Assembly: GCF_026213295.1 (NCBI RefSeq)
Contig: NC_079423.1
Span: 13,705,538 to 13,769,537, forward strand
Length of the DNA stretch: 64,000 bases
Direction of reading: 5' to 3'
From: Gadus chalcogrammus
Taxonomy: Eukaryota; Chordata; Actinopteri; Gadiformes; Gadidae
The notes below the pieces were generated by a model, which did not search any database, was not told where the DNA came from, and was given only the letters and a program-made list of their open reading frames with translations. Of the stretch, positions 1-13,050 are shown one piece after another (the stretch's first letter is position 1; each line of letters begins with the position of its first letter). The translations under genes and the position numbers were made by a program.

Positions 1-37
1 TGGAGCCGGCAGAAACAGAAATGCGAATGATCTGATG

Positions 38-168
<131 letters not shown>

Positions 169-272
169 TTTGACATGCATCACAAAGATTCCCTTGCCTG
201 CAGAAGCGGATTGCTAGTTTCTACGCATGCACGTTTCGCACTCCGGTTCCCATGCTATACTATCGACTTTCC

Positions 273-275
<3 letters not shown>

Positions 276-306
<31 letters not shown>

Positions 307-312
307 GTGTGT
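276..312. repeat. (GT)n microsatellite
   Basis: About 37 bp of GT repeat with one interruption (cg) near 305. Confidence 0.97.
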
Positions 313-779
313 GTTCTCTTGAATGACAGCCGCACACATCAAGAAAGGGAGAGGGCGATCGCGTGATAAGTAATCTGCCGGTGTCTTTGTCTCTGCACAC
401 ATTATGGCATATTTGAAATCAAATGAGGCATAATTAATAGGCTCCCAAGGCCCCGCTGCGTAACAACGCCCTGGGCTCCATCAGACCTTTCAGCGGCTGG
501 CCCGGCCACCCACCCAGCAATCACCCAACCTCCTGCCCCCCCCACCCCCCAAAACCCCCCATCGCCGCCTCCGTCCGGTCCTTAGAGTTACCGCCGCCAC
601 GCTATGGCACGAAAACGCAATTATCGCGTCGTATGCGTTCTTCCCTCTCGCCGCTGTGTGTGCGTGGGTGTTTGTGTGTTGTTGTCTCTTTTTTTTCTCG
701 CCCACTTTCATTTTCAGCTTCTTCTTTTTTTTTTTCATATCTATTGCGTAACGCCGGTGTCACGTGTGCTCGCGCGCAC

Positions 780-1265
780 GCTGTGCTCTCTCTCGCTCGC
801 TCGCTTGCGCTCTCCCTCTCGCTCGCTCGCTCTCTCGTTCGCACTCTGGCTCTCTCGCTCTCTTTCTCACACACACGCACCGCTAAGGCCCTCTCTCCCC
901 CCCCCCCCCTCTCTCTCTCTCGCTCTCTCGCTCTCTCTCTCTCTCGCTCTCTCGCTCTCTCCCTCCATCGCCCGCCATCTCCCTCCATCGCCCTCACTCT
1001 GAGTCCCTCCCCCTCTCTCTTGTTCTCTCCCCCCGCTCTCTCAGTATCTCTCACTCCCTTCCTCTCCAGCTCACTCTCTTAGTCCCTACCGCTCCATATC
1101 TCTCCGTCTCTCACTCTATCGCCCTCTCCATCAGACTCTCTCGCTTTCCATCCCCCCCCCCTCTCTCTCTCTCTCTATCGCTGCATCTCTCTCTTTCCCA
1201 CCCCCTCCCTCCATCCCCCTCCCTTTCCATCTCCCTCCCCCTCCCCCCTGCCTCCATCTCCCCCC
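780..1265. repeat. Pyrimidine-rich low-complexity tract
   Basis: CT/CTCG-rich tract (ctctcgctcg motifs) with embedded C runs near 896-909 and 1153-1160. The opposite strand is purine-rich. Overlapping open frames are translations of this repeat. Confidence 0.95.
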
Positions 1266-1369
1266 AGCCCTCTGGTTCTCTCGGGCAGATATGTGCGTGC
1301 TGAATCCCATGGTCTAATACACACAGGAATGGCTCTGTAGCGGCTAGAGACCGAGCTGCACTCGTTTTG

Positions 1370-1509
<140 letters not shown>

Positions 1510-1856
1510 GCACGGTGAAAGAGATGCAGTGGTTCAACTGTGTATGACGATTAGGAGAAGGCTTCTCGGGGGAGCCGGTGGTTTCCAGCGAAAGCCGTTT
1601 GGGATCCGGAGAGTGTCGGTTCTGATAGTCTGTCGGTGTGTGTTGGGAATGGGATGTTTACATCATAGCAGAGGTGGAGATGCTTTGATAGACCAGGTGC
1701 GTTTAGGATTCAGTTCTTTAGAGTGAAATTGGGTTTCGTTCCGAACACACTCTTTTTATTTTTATCGAGATACAGCACGACTGAGATGTGAACTGTTTTG
1801 TTTTTATGGGTGAAACATGGTGACCGATCACTAGGCAGTGTTTGCTCTTGTTCAAG

Positions 1857-1885
1857 CACACACACACACACACACACATAAACAT

Positions 1886-1934
<49 letters not shown>

Positions 1935-2038
1935 TAATGCGAATAACCGTATATGCAGACACACAGGCAGGCACACACACAAACCGGCACAAACATAATG
2001 CACAAACCCACATGCAGAAACACAGGCAGAAACACACA

Positions 2039-2125
<87 letters not shown>
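1857..2125. repeat. Compound AC repeat
   Basis: (AC)n with acatac variants at 1857-1935, a degenerate AC-rich middle, then a perfect CA array at 2041-2125. Confidence 0.97.
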
Positions 2126-2128
<3 letters not shown>

Positions 2129-2524
2129 GTGCTTCCTCCGGGTGATCTCGTTTCCTTCCACAGCAGCGGATGTGTGTGTCAGGACGTGTGTGTGTGAGGT
2201 TAATGCTGCTGCCAAGGCCCGGGTAGGAGACCTTGAACAGCTGTTCCCTGGGTACCTCCCCCCACCCAGCCCCACCCACCCCCACTAGAGATGTGCAGAT
2301 GCAACCCAAGGAGAATGCCCACCGGGAATTGTACCCCTGTTAGATGTGGTTCCTTCCCTTTTTTTTTATTCTTATCACAAAACGTCTCACGTCCACGTAC
2401 ATAATGTACCCACACACACATACAGTGCATACAGTACATGACATAATAATATAATAATATAACATAATAACACAATTTCACACAATGATCCAGAGGCTTT
2501 CAGCGGGCTCACACCTAAGTATTC

Positions 2525-2587
2525 CTACACACATACACACACGCACACACGCATACACACACGCACACGCACAAGCACATACACACA
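2525..2587. repeat. AC-rich degenerate repeat
   Basis: Mix of acac, acgcac and acatac units; no perfect core. Confidence 0.85.
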
Positions 2588-3132
2588 GGGAGTAAGTGAC
2601 TGAGTTGAAAATAGAGTACACCATTATCCTCTAACAAAAGGCACCTTTATCCCCTGAGGATTTAAACACGCACCTCTGAAACAACCAGAGTCAACGGCTC
2701 ATGTTTCCAGCCCTGTGCATATAATACTATATCATATAATAGTGCAACTGCTTTTTATTCCACTGGCTTGCATTCAGGAAACGAATGGGCGAAGGGAAAT
2801 AATCCGTAGATTACTGGCCGTGTATACGGGTTTGACGGATCGTACCTGGGCCTACCTGCGTGTATTTAGTTTGGTTGTATACTCGTACGTACATTTTCCG
2901 TACAAAAGCAACCCGGTGGATTTGTGCGCCTTTATGGCTGACAAACGGGAGGAGCAGGATAGAAGGGGAACACGTTATAATCCAGAGTTTAACGTATTGT
3001 CACCGCTTCGTCTTTACGAGTTACCGACAGCAGGGGGTCAGGACCGGATCTCAGGTTCACACAACGGCAAAACAAATTCCAAGCAAATCACGGAGCTCTA
3101 ACAGCCATCGCATTCCTTCAAAACCATTCCTC

Positions 3133-3135
<3 letters not shown>

Positions 3136-3201
<66 letters not shown>

Positions 3202-3285
3202 TGTCCGTGTCTGTGTGTGTGTCTGCACATGTGTAGGTGTGTCCGTGTGTGTTTATGTCCATTAATTTGTGTTTGTGTGTGTGTG
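3136..3285. repeat. (TG)n microsatellite with degenerate tail
   Basis: Perfect TG from 3136 to 3197, then gtgtccgtgtctgt-type diverged repeat to about 3285. Confidence 0.95.
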
Positions 3286-3601
3286 CGTGCGCACTCTCCA
3301 CTAAAAAAGGCCTGCGACAACTTCATAAAAGGACCTGTCCCTTTGACACCGAGGTAGAAAAAGACTCGGCAATAGGGTTTGGCGCGCGTCAGGATCAGGG
3401 CCTTGGGGTTTTCCCTCCTTCTTTCATTCCCGGGCTCTCTAATGGTGTCAGCCTCTGTGTCTGTGCTGGATTACCACTGGGGGCCCTTCAGATGAGTCCC
3501 ACCATCCAGTCTCCAGGATTACTGGGAGGATTAAAGAATGCAACGTACGTCCATGCTGCGGCCCACCCAGGCTCCGCGATGTCCCTCGTCACTCTCATTT
3601 C

Positions 3602-3605
<4 letters not shown>

Positions 3606-3634
<29 letters not shown>
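3606..3634. repeat. Poly-C run of 29
   Basis: Uninterrupted C homopolymer. Such runs are prone to assembly length error. Confidence 0.97.
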
Positions 3635-3637
<3 letters not shown>

Positions 3638-3708
3638 ATCCAACAGAGCCACCAAACACAAACAAACAAACAAACAGCCTCAATTCCTCTCAGCCCGATA
3701 CATTGGAA

Positions 3709-3990
3709 GAGAGAAGAAGGGAGGGGGATTGAGAGTGGGGGTGGAGGAGAGAGAGAGGGAGAGAGAGAGAGAGAGAGGGGGAGAGAGAGAGAGAGAGGGA
3801 GAGAACGAGAGAAGTAAGGGGCGAGGGGGGAGAGAGACTTGGGGGAGGGGTTGGAAATAACGGAGGAAAAGGGTGGGACGCAGACAAAGCGATGAGAGAG
3901 GGGGGGAGGGAGAATAAGAGAGAAAAGGGGGGAGGGAGGGATGGAGAGAGGAGACAGGGGTGGAGGAGGGAGGTTCACAGAGGAAACGGG
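3709..3990. repeat. Purine-rich (GA/GGGA) tract
   Basis: gagaga and gggagg motifs over about 280 bp, strand-asymmetric; the complementary CT strand gives Ser/Pro/Leu-rich chance frames. Confidence 0.93.
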
Positions 3991-5014
3991 GGAGGGACGG
4001 AGACATAGGTAGGGTTGCTGTCACAGAAACAGCGTTTATCATGGAGGCAAAGAACAGTGCAAGGATATCAGTGAATATAAATAGAGGCGTAAGATGACAC
4101 TGCTGCTTTTCTTTTGGTCTTTGGTTGTCATTCCTTGCCATTCTGCTCCGCTGCGATGCTGTGAAGTTGCTCTGTGCCCGTGTTACTGCTACTGTGGGTG
4201 GGGGAGTTATGCCAGCAGAAAAGCAACAATAAAGTGTAACGTATTATGGAAGGTGATCATGAGTCATTCCATTGAGCCTTAAAACACACATGTTGAATAT
4301 TAAGGACTATTGTTGTTGGTGCTATGGTCAATGTCAGTTATGAAAATGTGAATAAATGACAGAATTGATTGGTGAGGCACTCACACAAAATAGTGCTACT
4401 GTTGTGTGCTGTTTAAAGTGTAACAGAACTGAACAGGCTTAACAAAATAAACAACCATTAAACTCAGATTAAGGGAAGAAGTGTAAGAAGATAATGGGAG
4501 ATGGTTTAGAAAACACTACTAAGGTGGTGCAAGAAATGCAGTAGAATTACAATATCTTCTTCAGTTACCTGCTCATCCAGCTCGCTGATAACTTTAGTTT
4601 AGTGGTGCATTATTATGACAAGCCTTCTAAGTCTTACCAGAGCAAATCTATAGAGGATGTGTCCTTTAGTACGCCAACTTCTTCTCTATATTGCAGACAC
4701 AATTTACTGTACATTCCCAGAGGGGTTTTGGTTTTCTCTGCAGTAGCCATCCGTGTACATAATATTTTATACATAATGCATGGGCCTTCACGCGTCTTTC
4801 TGCTTCAGTATTCTCGTGAATACTCCACATATCAACCGTGTGCTGCATCCTGATATTTAAATTAATACCTCAAACTAAGGTAGAAGTCTGCCTTGTTAGT
4901 TTCCCTCTTCTTTTCTCTGGTCTTATTCAATTCTGAAATAAAGAAAATATCTGGTGCTAATGTGTGACAAGTAACACACATGAGTAAAAAAAGTATGCGC
5001 TATCCTGTTGCATT

Positions 5015-5661
5015 TATTAAACTGTATTTCTGCTCTTTACTCTGGCATATTTCAGAGCCAGTAACCAACTTTTTACTTTGCTACATTTGCTATCTCTACC
5101 TTTGTTGCAACTCGTCCGCTCCAGCAAGGAGCTCTTCACTGCAGATGCCAACAAGTATCCATGGAAGAGATGGGAACCTAATATTACTACTGGTGTATGT
5201 TGAATTGTAATCCGATTTATTGCTACTGGATTTCCTTTGTTCGCAGCGGAAGCACAACAGAGAAAAGCAGGAGAAATGACAAAGAAGTTAGGGAGTCAAT
5301 TCAGTTTTTTTTAAGCAAGGTAATTGAATCGGCCCACTGTGGTTGGGATGGATAGGGGAATGGAGAAAGAGGTGGATGGGAGAGGTAGAGGAGGAGACCA
5401 AGAGAGAGCGGGGGATTGTACACATCTCAGTGATAAAGGCTATCCTTATCGGTTTGATTAGCCTGCCTGCTTTACTTCAAATGCTGTTTTTTTTTTCATT
5501 ATTTTTCACTTGCCCACAGACCCTAAAAAAAAAAAAAAAATGGAAAGTATCTTGTCATTTGTTAACCAGGAGCCTTTTTAGTTGAACTTGAGCATGTTTC
5601 TCGGATGGTAATTGTACTTTTACTTGAGTATAGATTTATAGTACTTTGCCCGCCACTGAAT
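5015..5661 (-). mobile_element. Possible DNA-transposon fragment, one terminus visible
   Basis: The right edge, read on the minus strand, starts CAGTGGCGGGCAAAGTACTA and continues with CTCAAGTAAAAGTACAATTACC. This type of end recurs in teleost genomes at the edge of a dispersed DNA element. The actttttactttgctacattt patch near 5070-5090 fits the same family. The left end, inverted repeat and target duplication were not identified, so the extent is a guess. Confidence 0.3.
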
Positions 5662-8600
5662 AGGCCAAAATAAGTAATTAAATTAAATAGCTGAGCAACA
5701 AGTATAAAACATTAAGAAATATGTATGAATGTACATACCCTCAGCTATAATAAGTAGTATAATCTTGACCTTTTTATTAAAATTCCTATCGCACCTTTTA
5801 AAAACTGTTGCATCACACAGTCACAGATAAAGAAAATTAAATCTATTCCCACTTTACAAGAAGTCCCTGGTGTCTGTTCCCTAAGTGTTATATCGAAACA
5901 AATCTATCAAGTTTTCCCATCCAGAAGTCTGTTAATTTCTTCTGCCAAATTCTGCAGGACAAAAAAAAGGAAGAAGAAGGTGATTCTATGTGTGAATGTG
6001 AACTGTTGTTTGTGATAAAAAAAACGAGACTGATTTTCCGAAGGAAAAGTGAAACTGGGTTAGAGCGACGCCCAGAGTGTTAACTTTTTCATATGACGAC
6101 AGCGCTTATATTGGCTAAACAGTACCGATCTGCCGCTCTTTTTAACAACCCACCGTACATCTTTTCAACAGGCCATGTTTCAAGTTGGTAATTGACGCAA
6201 GGTGTTCCAATAACCATCGCAATCATGTGCGTATTGTAAGTAACATCCAAGTCTTCCATCATGGCAGCGATAAAAATAGAGGTGTGTTTAATAAACTGAA
6301 TAAATAATCAAAAACAAAGCCAAAAAAATGACGGTTTCTAATGAGCGTTGATTTTCTGCAATCACTTGTCTGGTGGTCGGGGAAAACACCAAAGGCATCA
6401 TTAGGTGTGTATTATCGGAATGAGTGCCCGCTCCCAATGCATGCTTTTGGGGTCGATGAGATAATTAACGCGGCTTTGTACGAAAACACGGGAGGCCTGC
6501 CTCCCCGTTGGGCCCCTGGAGCTGAGGGCCTTGATCACAGGAAGAGAACCCACCTTGGGGGGCATCCTTTGGGGATGTTTTGCCCCCTTTGAAGGGGGGG
6601 GCATGGGGGGAGAGGATGCTGAGTAGAAAGGGTGTTGAACAAAATGGCTTGATGGCGATGGCTTTGTGGTGTGTCGTTATCACCGCAGATCAGCTTTTTG
6701 TTTGGTTTTTGCGTTAACCGCGAGTTTGGTTGCGGTAAAAGCTCAATGAAATTGTTTTGTAAAAACAACTAAATGAAAAGGTGATGTTGGAGTAGCATTT
6801 AGAAAATGGGCCAAATCGAAAGGCTGCAATAATCGTTTTAATAGCGTCAATTTCATTCTAATTTTAAAGAAAGAAATGATTACAAAGACAAAATAATTGA
6901 TTGCTCTCCAGATCCAAGTTGCAATTTAACTTTCTGGCGAACCATTCTTTGAAAAATGGAATAGTGTTCTGCCAGTGCTGAAACATGATTGCTTAATCAA
7001 TCAGAAAAATATATATTATTATTTGCCACAGCAAGCATACCACTATATTTAATCAAGACTGTGTTCTTATGCACGCAACTGCCTTTCTTTGACGATGGTG
7101 GAACATTTCTTCTGGTATTTAATTGCATACATTGATCAAATATCAAATTTTAATCATAGTTTAGATCCATCACTGTTTTTGTTACACTTTTCATCTATCA
7201 ATATTCGCGTTGAGCACCTCAAAGTGGCTGTGGGCGATGTCGTTGTTTTGGCTCACCCCCTGTTTCTTTTCCCTGGCAGCTTCCTTCTCTACTGTCATTT
7301 CTTCAGCCCACTTTGTGTTTGCTTGCCTTGTTTGGTTTTTTGTGTGAGCCATTGCTGGGAACGCTGGAATCGGTAGCTCTGCCTGTTACGCCACTGTCAG
7401 TCAAAGCTGACACCCTGCTGCCTGTCCGTGGAAACAACGAGGACCACCTCCTTTGGAGATATCTCTCCTGTTTGGCTGAAGTGGGGACAGGATACCAGAA
7501 AGCTTTTTTTTCTATTCACTGCAGAGTGGAGGAACTGGGAGACCCATGTGACTCACCAAACACTCTATCAGTGATGGATGTCGGAATATAGAGCTAATTA
7601 GCACTTATTTTAACTAATAAATATTGCATACACACCTTAATTGTGACTTGCATTAGAACCAGCTTGCCTGTGAACCAGTATCAGAGCAGCTCTTTTCTTA
7701 AGGTGGGTCAAACCACCGGGTCCTGCATCTGGACTGGGCACCCATACCCGGAACCTCAGCTCCACCTCCATTGCATTTGCTTGAGTTTCAATATCTAACT
7801 ATTCACCATTGGTTTGTTGTTATCACTACCACCGGGGAAGTAACTCAATGAAACCCACCCGGACTACTGTATGTCACTGTCCTCATGCAGCCCATGAACA
7901 ATTGAATGCAGACTGTGATTCATTGAAAGAAACCAAAGAAAAAAAAATTGAAACTGATTGTCACGAAGAGCAATATGGGAAGGAGACGTGTCGTGCGGTG
8001 TTCCTCGGTCATTACTGTGAGTTGTGGCTGTCTGGGTGAAAAAATGTTCGTCATTTGCTGCTGCTGTTGTTGACGTTCATCAGCCCCCACATACTTGCTT
8101 GCTCACTCTTGTCTCGTAGTGAACCGTCAGATTGACCACTGACCATATATACGAAGGTGTGATATATGTGCCAATTTCCTCTATCCACAGCAAGGTTCTA
8201 GACTGCAGTGGTAGCCTATAGTTGACTCATTGCTTTACCATACTTTTTGTTCCATTTTCCATCAAATCTGTTATTTTTCTCTCATGCCTAAAGCAGCATT
8301 GATAAACCGAGCGCATGCCTGCCTCAACCAATTGCGGTTGAGCCCTGTTGCCATCTCTATCCGCCGCCTGTATTTAATGAAGCTGTGTGCTTGGCTAACG
8401 CTCGTTCCATTTCCTTGAGCGCACTTCCAGTCTGTTGTCTTAACTGTGAAAGCGATCAAGCTGTTGGCTACAGTGCTGCCACATGCAGTCGTTTGTTTTC
8501 AGACAGATAGATAGCCACTGCCCGACGGGCCACTGCAGGTGTCTTGAAGTACACCAGACCCAGGGAATCGTCAACGTCTCAATGCCACCATTTTGTTCAG

Positions 8601-9293
8601 CCGAGTGCAGCAAGGTAGACGTTTGAGATCAGCGGTCATGGTTGAGGGTCCGAGAAAAACCTTCTCGGTGTCAAGCGAGCGTTTGATTCCTTGTTCTATT
8701 TGAACACCTGTTAGAGGGCTAGGGGTGTGTTCTCCCAGAAGCAGCGTATGGAGCGGGATGACGGAGCATGGATAAGTCCAATCGGTAAAGGGTGTTGCTA
8801 CCTTCAATGGTTCTTGGAGCAGGGTTTGTCTCACAGCCCACCGTTCGTATGCGTTGGGTTTTGCTGTTGTTGCTTCGTGTAAAAGATGCCCTTAGCATGG
8901 AAACTGCTTGAATAGATACTATTCCGCATACTAAATAAGTCACTGTACTACACTATAAAAAACAGACCAAGCTATACTTATATGTCTGTTTATACCTCTG
9001 GAACTACAACTATGAAACGTTTGTGTTCACAGTAATTATTTCCCCAGTGTGGTCGACCTTCCTTCAGGCAAGATAGCACACAACACAACACAACGTAGCT
9101 TACCAGATGCCTCAGGTCAGAACGGTCGAGAATGGAACCGCATCTATCTTAACACCAACTACGGGGTCCGCCCCTCTCATTCATGGCACAAGGGGGATGA
9201 GCTTGCTTGTTGGGTTGTGTTGTTATGCAACAATATATACGCGCCATGGGGAGCTCAGCATGAGCACATCAATGCCTTGTTTGAGAGATCCTC

Positions 9294-9393
<100 letters not shown>

Positions 9394-9577
9394 GGATGCA
9401 AACAATTAATCGATTATCGATTAATTGTCGATAAGAGATTACTCGATTAAAATAAATTACTTGCAATTAATCGCATTTTAACCCGTAATTCCCCAACCGT
9501 CCACGTGAGGGCGCACTTGACGCCAGACGTACTTGACGCACACGCGGGAACACAAGCGGGAACACAAGCAAAGCAGG

Positions 9578-10079
9578 GCCGTGTACCAATACCCGTACTT
9601 CCATGAGTATACTTAAAGGAAGTATACTATCCGCACTGGCTACTACGTACATTTTTCAGATGCGAGTGCTGTTCCAAATCGAGTACTCCGTGGTGCACTA
9701 ACCGGAAATTACGATCACGACTGCCGCCGTGGCTCCTCCCCCGCAATAAACATCCCGCTTTGAACGGTGAACTCTTTACGCCTAGCAGCTATAAAAAGCT
9801 ATAAAAACTATAAAAACTACAAAATGACTATATTAATGCAGGCTATGTGGAAAATGCGCCGACTTTGGCTCAGCCTGGCTCCGCCTCTTCTGCTACGTAG
9901 CTAAGAAGGCTGCCGTTGAGTACGGGGAGTGTCCTTCGATCCACACTTCACGATTAGCCCGTTTTGAGTACGGCATCCGGGTCCTTGAAGTATACTTCTT
10001 TTCGCCGGATCTGAATTGGAGTACTGCGTACTCAAATTTTGGCTAGTAAGTACGGACAGTACGGGTATTGGAACACGGC
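9578..10079. mobile_element. Nested inverted-repeat element inside the hAT element
   Basis: The ends are 22-bp inverted repeats differing at one base: left starts GCCGTGTACCAATACCCG, right (reverse complement) starts GCCGTGTTCCAATACCCG. A 3-bp AGG flanks each side (9575-9577 and 10080-10082). Removing the element joins the host sequence so that an open BED-finger leader (RSAVWSHF) follows directly. The 502-bp interior holds aagtatact palindromic motifs near both ends and no coding capacity. Superfamily is unresolved; a 3-bp duplication is compatible with several cut-and-paste groups. Confidence 0.75.
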
Positions 10080-10083
10080 AGGA

Positions 10084-10212
10084 CGGAGTGCAGTATGGAG
10101 CCACTTTAAGTTGGTTAATGACGACAAAGACGCCAAATGCACAATATGTGGAAGTATTCTAAAGTACAACAACTAAACGACTTTGTTGAATTACCACCTA
10201 AATGTGTCACAT
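10084..10212 (+). pseudogene. BED zinc-finger remnant of a hAT transposase
   Basis: The frame starting at 10084 reads RSAVWSHFKLVNDDKDAK, then CTICGSILKYNN, an in-frame stop TAA at 10174-10176, then TTLLNYHLNVSH. The aromatic W and F, the Cys-X2-Cys pair and the His-X4-His pair match the BED finger found at the N terminus of hAT transposases and ZBED proteins. The stop and the lack of any downstream catalytic region show it is dead. Confidence 0.8.
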
Positions 10213-10323
10213 TCAGAAGGAAATTCAGCTTCTCAGAAGAATTGCCGCTTATCAATTAATCGATCATCGATCGATAAGATGAAACAACTATCGATTAATG
10301 AATTACTCGATAATTTGCATCCC

Positions 10324-10325
<2 letters not shown>

Positions 10326-10361
<36 letters not shown>
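10326..10361. repeat. (AC)n microsatellite, right part of the interrupted array
   Basis: AC repeat resuming immediately after the hAT-like element. Confidence 0.97.
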
Positions 10362-10363
<2 letters not shown>

Positions 10364-12139
10364 ATCGCAGGGCAAGACTCAGTGGGAGGTTGGGGAGATG
10401 TATCTTTGTTTACAGGAGGCAGGGGAAAAACAACACTGGCACACACATATACACCGGCACACACCTGCCTCTACTCTCTCGCTCCCTCTCGCTTCAGCTA
10501 ATCAGGGTGTAATTGCGAGGTGCACGCTTGCATGCAGTATAGAGAACGCGTTCATCAGTGGCTCCTTTTAAGTCAATAGATAGAGCTGAGCCACTGTCGT
10601 GCTCCACCAGTTGTTTACGGTGAGTCGCGATAAAGGAATGTGTATTTAAAGAGGTACCCCGTTTGCTCCATGTAGGCCTAAACATGGTCTTATTCAGGCT
10701 TTTATTTGGTTTCCCATCGGAACTGTTCCGTCGACGCTGCTTGTGTGCCCCGCGAAACGTACTCAATTAATTCCTAAACCCCTCTGCTCTGTTCACTGGG
10801 ATAAGTGTGTTCAAGTTTACAAGTAGTTTTTGGTTTATTTTGGTGGAGGAACAGAGAAAATGGTCTTTTGATCGCTATCCAAAATGGTGGTCCCTGTCTT
10901 TGTTTACACTGTACTGGTCCTCAGATCAATGTATCTGGGACTCAGTCAAGTACGTAATGTGTTATTGATTTGGATGTTCAAGCAATTTAATCTACAATTA
11001 TCCTGTCTTATTTGTAAAAGCAGCTGTAGTCTATGGTGTGTGCCCGCGGCTCGTCACAGCAATGCATTAAAAAAAGTGATCTGCTGTATTACCAGCACTA
11101 AATGAGAACTCAACTGCTGCAGAGGAATCCCTTCTATGGCAGTGAATCAGATTGATTATCAAATGTTTACAGAATAATACACATTTGCGTATTTAATTTT
11201 GTTACGTTGGTTTCAGGCAAATTTTCATGGAAAGACATCAAGGGTTTAGGGCCATTTCTGTATATTACGCCTCTTTCTCTTTCAATTTGTTCCATATTTT
11301 GTATTATTGTTCCTAATAGATTCAGTTGAGGCCCAAGACGGCATGTTTTATTTGATTAGAAAAGATATTAAGCGCTAAACAACTGAATAACTGTACATAA
11401 ACGCTCAGCAAAACACTCTTCTTGATTATTTTAATTTTCTCTGTGTGAATAGTGTTGTTTGTTTGTTTATCTATGGATGCATTCATCTGTTAATTGAGTT
11501 CTAATGATTTCAAAAAAATAAAATGATAATAATTGAGTTAAAGCACATTAAAAAACTCATCCAAGCATTTAGATGCTAACAATGTCATAACCCGTATGCA
11601 GTCAAATAGATAGGATAACTGAAAGACTCATCTCATAGATAGTATTTTATTTACTCAAATTTTTGCCTTTAATTAAAAAAGCACTTTGTATTAATTGCCA
11701 CGCTCTTCTGAACGTACTTTCTTCTGCAGTCCCATAATCTTAGCCTTTTGTCAAAACAAAACATCTTAACACTTTATTAATGCAAATGACTCTTTCATAT
11801 AATAGTCTAAGTTTCTTTCATTCAACATCAGCTATAATAAATATCTGCACTTCATAAATGAACCTTGCTGAATTCATAAATGTCTAACCAACACATTTTC
11901 AGATTCTCTGTGTACTGTGCATCATTCGATCTGAATCATAATCAGGACGGTGAAGTGTTCTAGACTCTTCCACTCGCAGACGAAAGGTTACGTTTCAAAG
12001 CCCCATGTCCGCAGCATGTCTGTAGGCACTCTTACCCAACAGTCTGCTAAAATGTCAGAACAGTAACAACACTAACAGATATTCATTCAAAAGCCCTTCC
12101 ACTGAAATCCTCATCACCAAGAATCTCCTCGAGCTCCTC

Positions 12140-12378
12140 TCATCAAAGTCAAAGTCAGCTTTATTGTCAATTCCAACAAATGTACAAGGCAAATAGAGGA
12201 ATAAAAATGTGTTTGCCTCTGTCCGATGGTGCATTAAGTATAAAAGGATACAATTAGGTAAAATGAAATAAAAGAAGTAATATTTACCATAAATAAATTC
12301 TAAATAGTGCAAAATAGTCTTGAATAGTGCAAAGGTAGGCAAAACAAAATGATATAAATATATGAGTAAAAAAAAAAG
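12140..12378. repeat. Probable dispersed teleost repeat just upstream of exon 2
   Basis: Starts with the motif caaagtcaaagtcagcttta then ttgtcaattccaacaaatgtac and runs into AT-rich sequence with repeated aatagtgcaaa units, ending in an A run at about 12368. I recognise the opening motif as common in fish genomes, but I cannot name the family or prove its ends. It ends about 105 bp before exon 2. Confidence 0.45.
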
Positions 12379-12484
12379 TTTTAATGGTCCAGGTTTCTTG
12401 GGGGGCAGATGGGAGAGGGTTTCAGGGTCCATGTATGTACGTGTGAAGTCCTCCCCCTCACCTGTCTTCCTTTGCCTCCCTCAG

Positions 12485-12723
12485 ATGCTACCTGTTGGAC
12501 GGCATCTCCAAAGGTGCCTGGCTCAACCGCTCCAGCATCATCTTCGCGGGGAGCGACAAGTGGTCGGTGGACCCGCGCGTCTCCATCGTGTCGAGCGTGG
12601 CGGACAAACACGAGTACAGCCTGCAGATACAGAAGGTGGACGTGACGGACGATGGCCAGTACACCTGCTCCATCCAGAGCGAGCGCAACCTGCGGCCAAA
12701 GCATCTCAACCTCGTCGTCAAAG
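12485..12723 (+). CDS. negr1: negr1-like exon 2: bulk of Ig domain 1
   Basis: The exon is 239 bp and reads one base of a split codon, 79 full codons and one base. It opens with (R)CYLLDG, where the Cys is the B-strand cysteine of Ig1, followed by GAWLNRSSIIFAG with the core Trp and an N-glycosylation sequon (NRS). DKWSVDPRVSI comes next, then VDVTDDGQYTCS with the F-strand cysteine, and the domain ends LNLVVK. The acceptor has a strong pyrimidine tract (cctttgcctccctcag) and the donor is AAAG/gtgggt. Incoming phase is 2 and outgoing phase is 1, which joins exactly to the next exon to give V-P-P-K. The exon is much more GC-rich than the flanking intron. Overlapping open frames here, including the minus-strand one, are shadows. 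DKWSVDPRVSI and GAWLNRSSIIFAG are the main reasons for choosing NEGR1 over other IgLONs. Confidence 0.93.
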
Positions 12724-12779
12724 GTGGGTGGTGGCCGAGTGAGAGACAGCGCTTGTTTTTCTGGATGCATGTCTGTCAG

Positions 12780-13045
12780 CGATATATATGCGATGCTCTT
12801 TCTTCTGAAAGAAAAAGCGTATTCTGAAGCGCTTTTGATATAAGCGTCTGCTGAATGCCCTTAATGTAAATGTAAATATGAATATGTATATATATATACA
12901 CTCTGAACTCTCTATCGCCTGCACAGTAAGACATACAGGCGTATTTGTCCTTATCCAAGCTATCTTTGTTTTCTGACAAATGTACTTATTGTCGGTCGCT
13001 TTGGATAAAAGCGTCGGCTAAACGCCCTTAATGTAAATTTAAATG
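12780..13045 (+). repeat. Fragments of the L2/SINE-type 3' tail with AT-rich spacer
   Basis: Two copies of the tail motif (aagcgtctgctgaatgccc near 12842 and gtcgctttggataaaagcg near 12996), each followed by aatgtaaatgtaa-type terminal repeats. A stretch beginning ctctgaactctctatcgcct at 12901 recurs 167 bp later at 13068, so part of this is a tandem duplication. Confidence 0.75.
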
Positions 13046-13050
13046 TAAAT

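Noticed and set aside
12362..12770. Alternative open frames on both strands over exon 2
   Set aside because: They are shadows of the GC-rich Ig exon; only one frame gives the Ig motifs and joins with the next exon.
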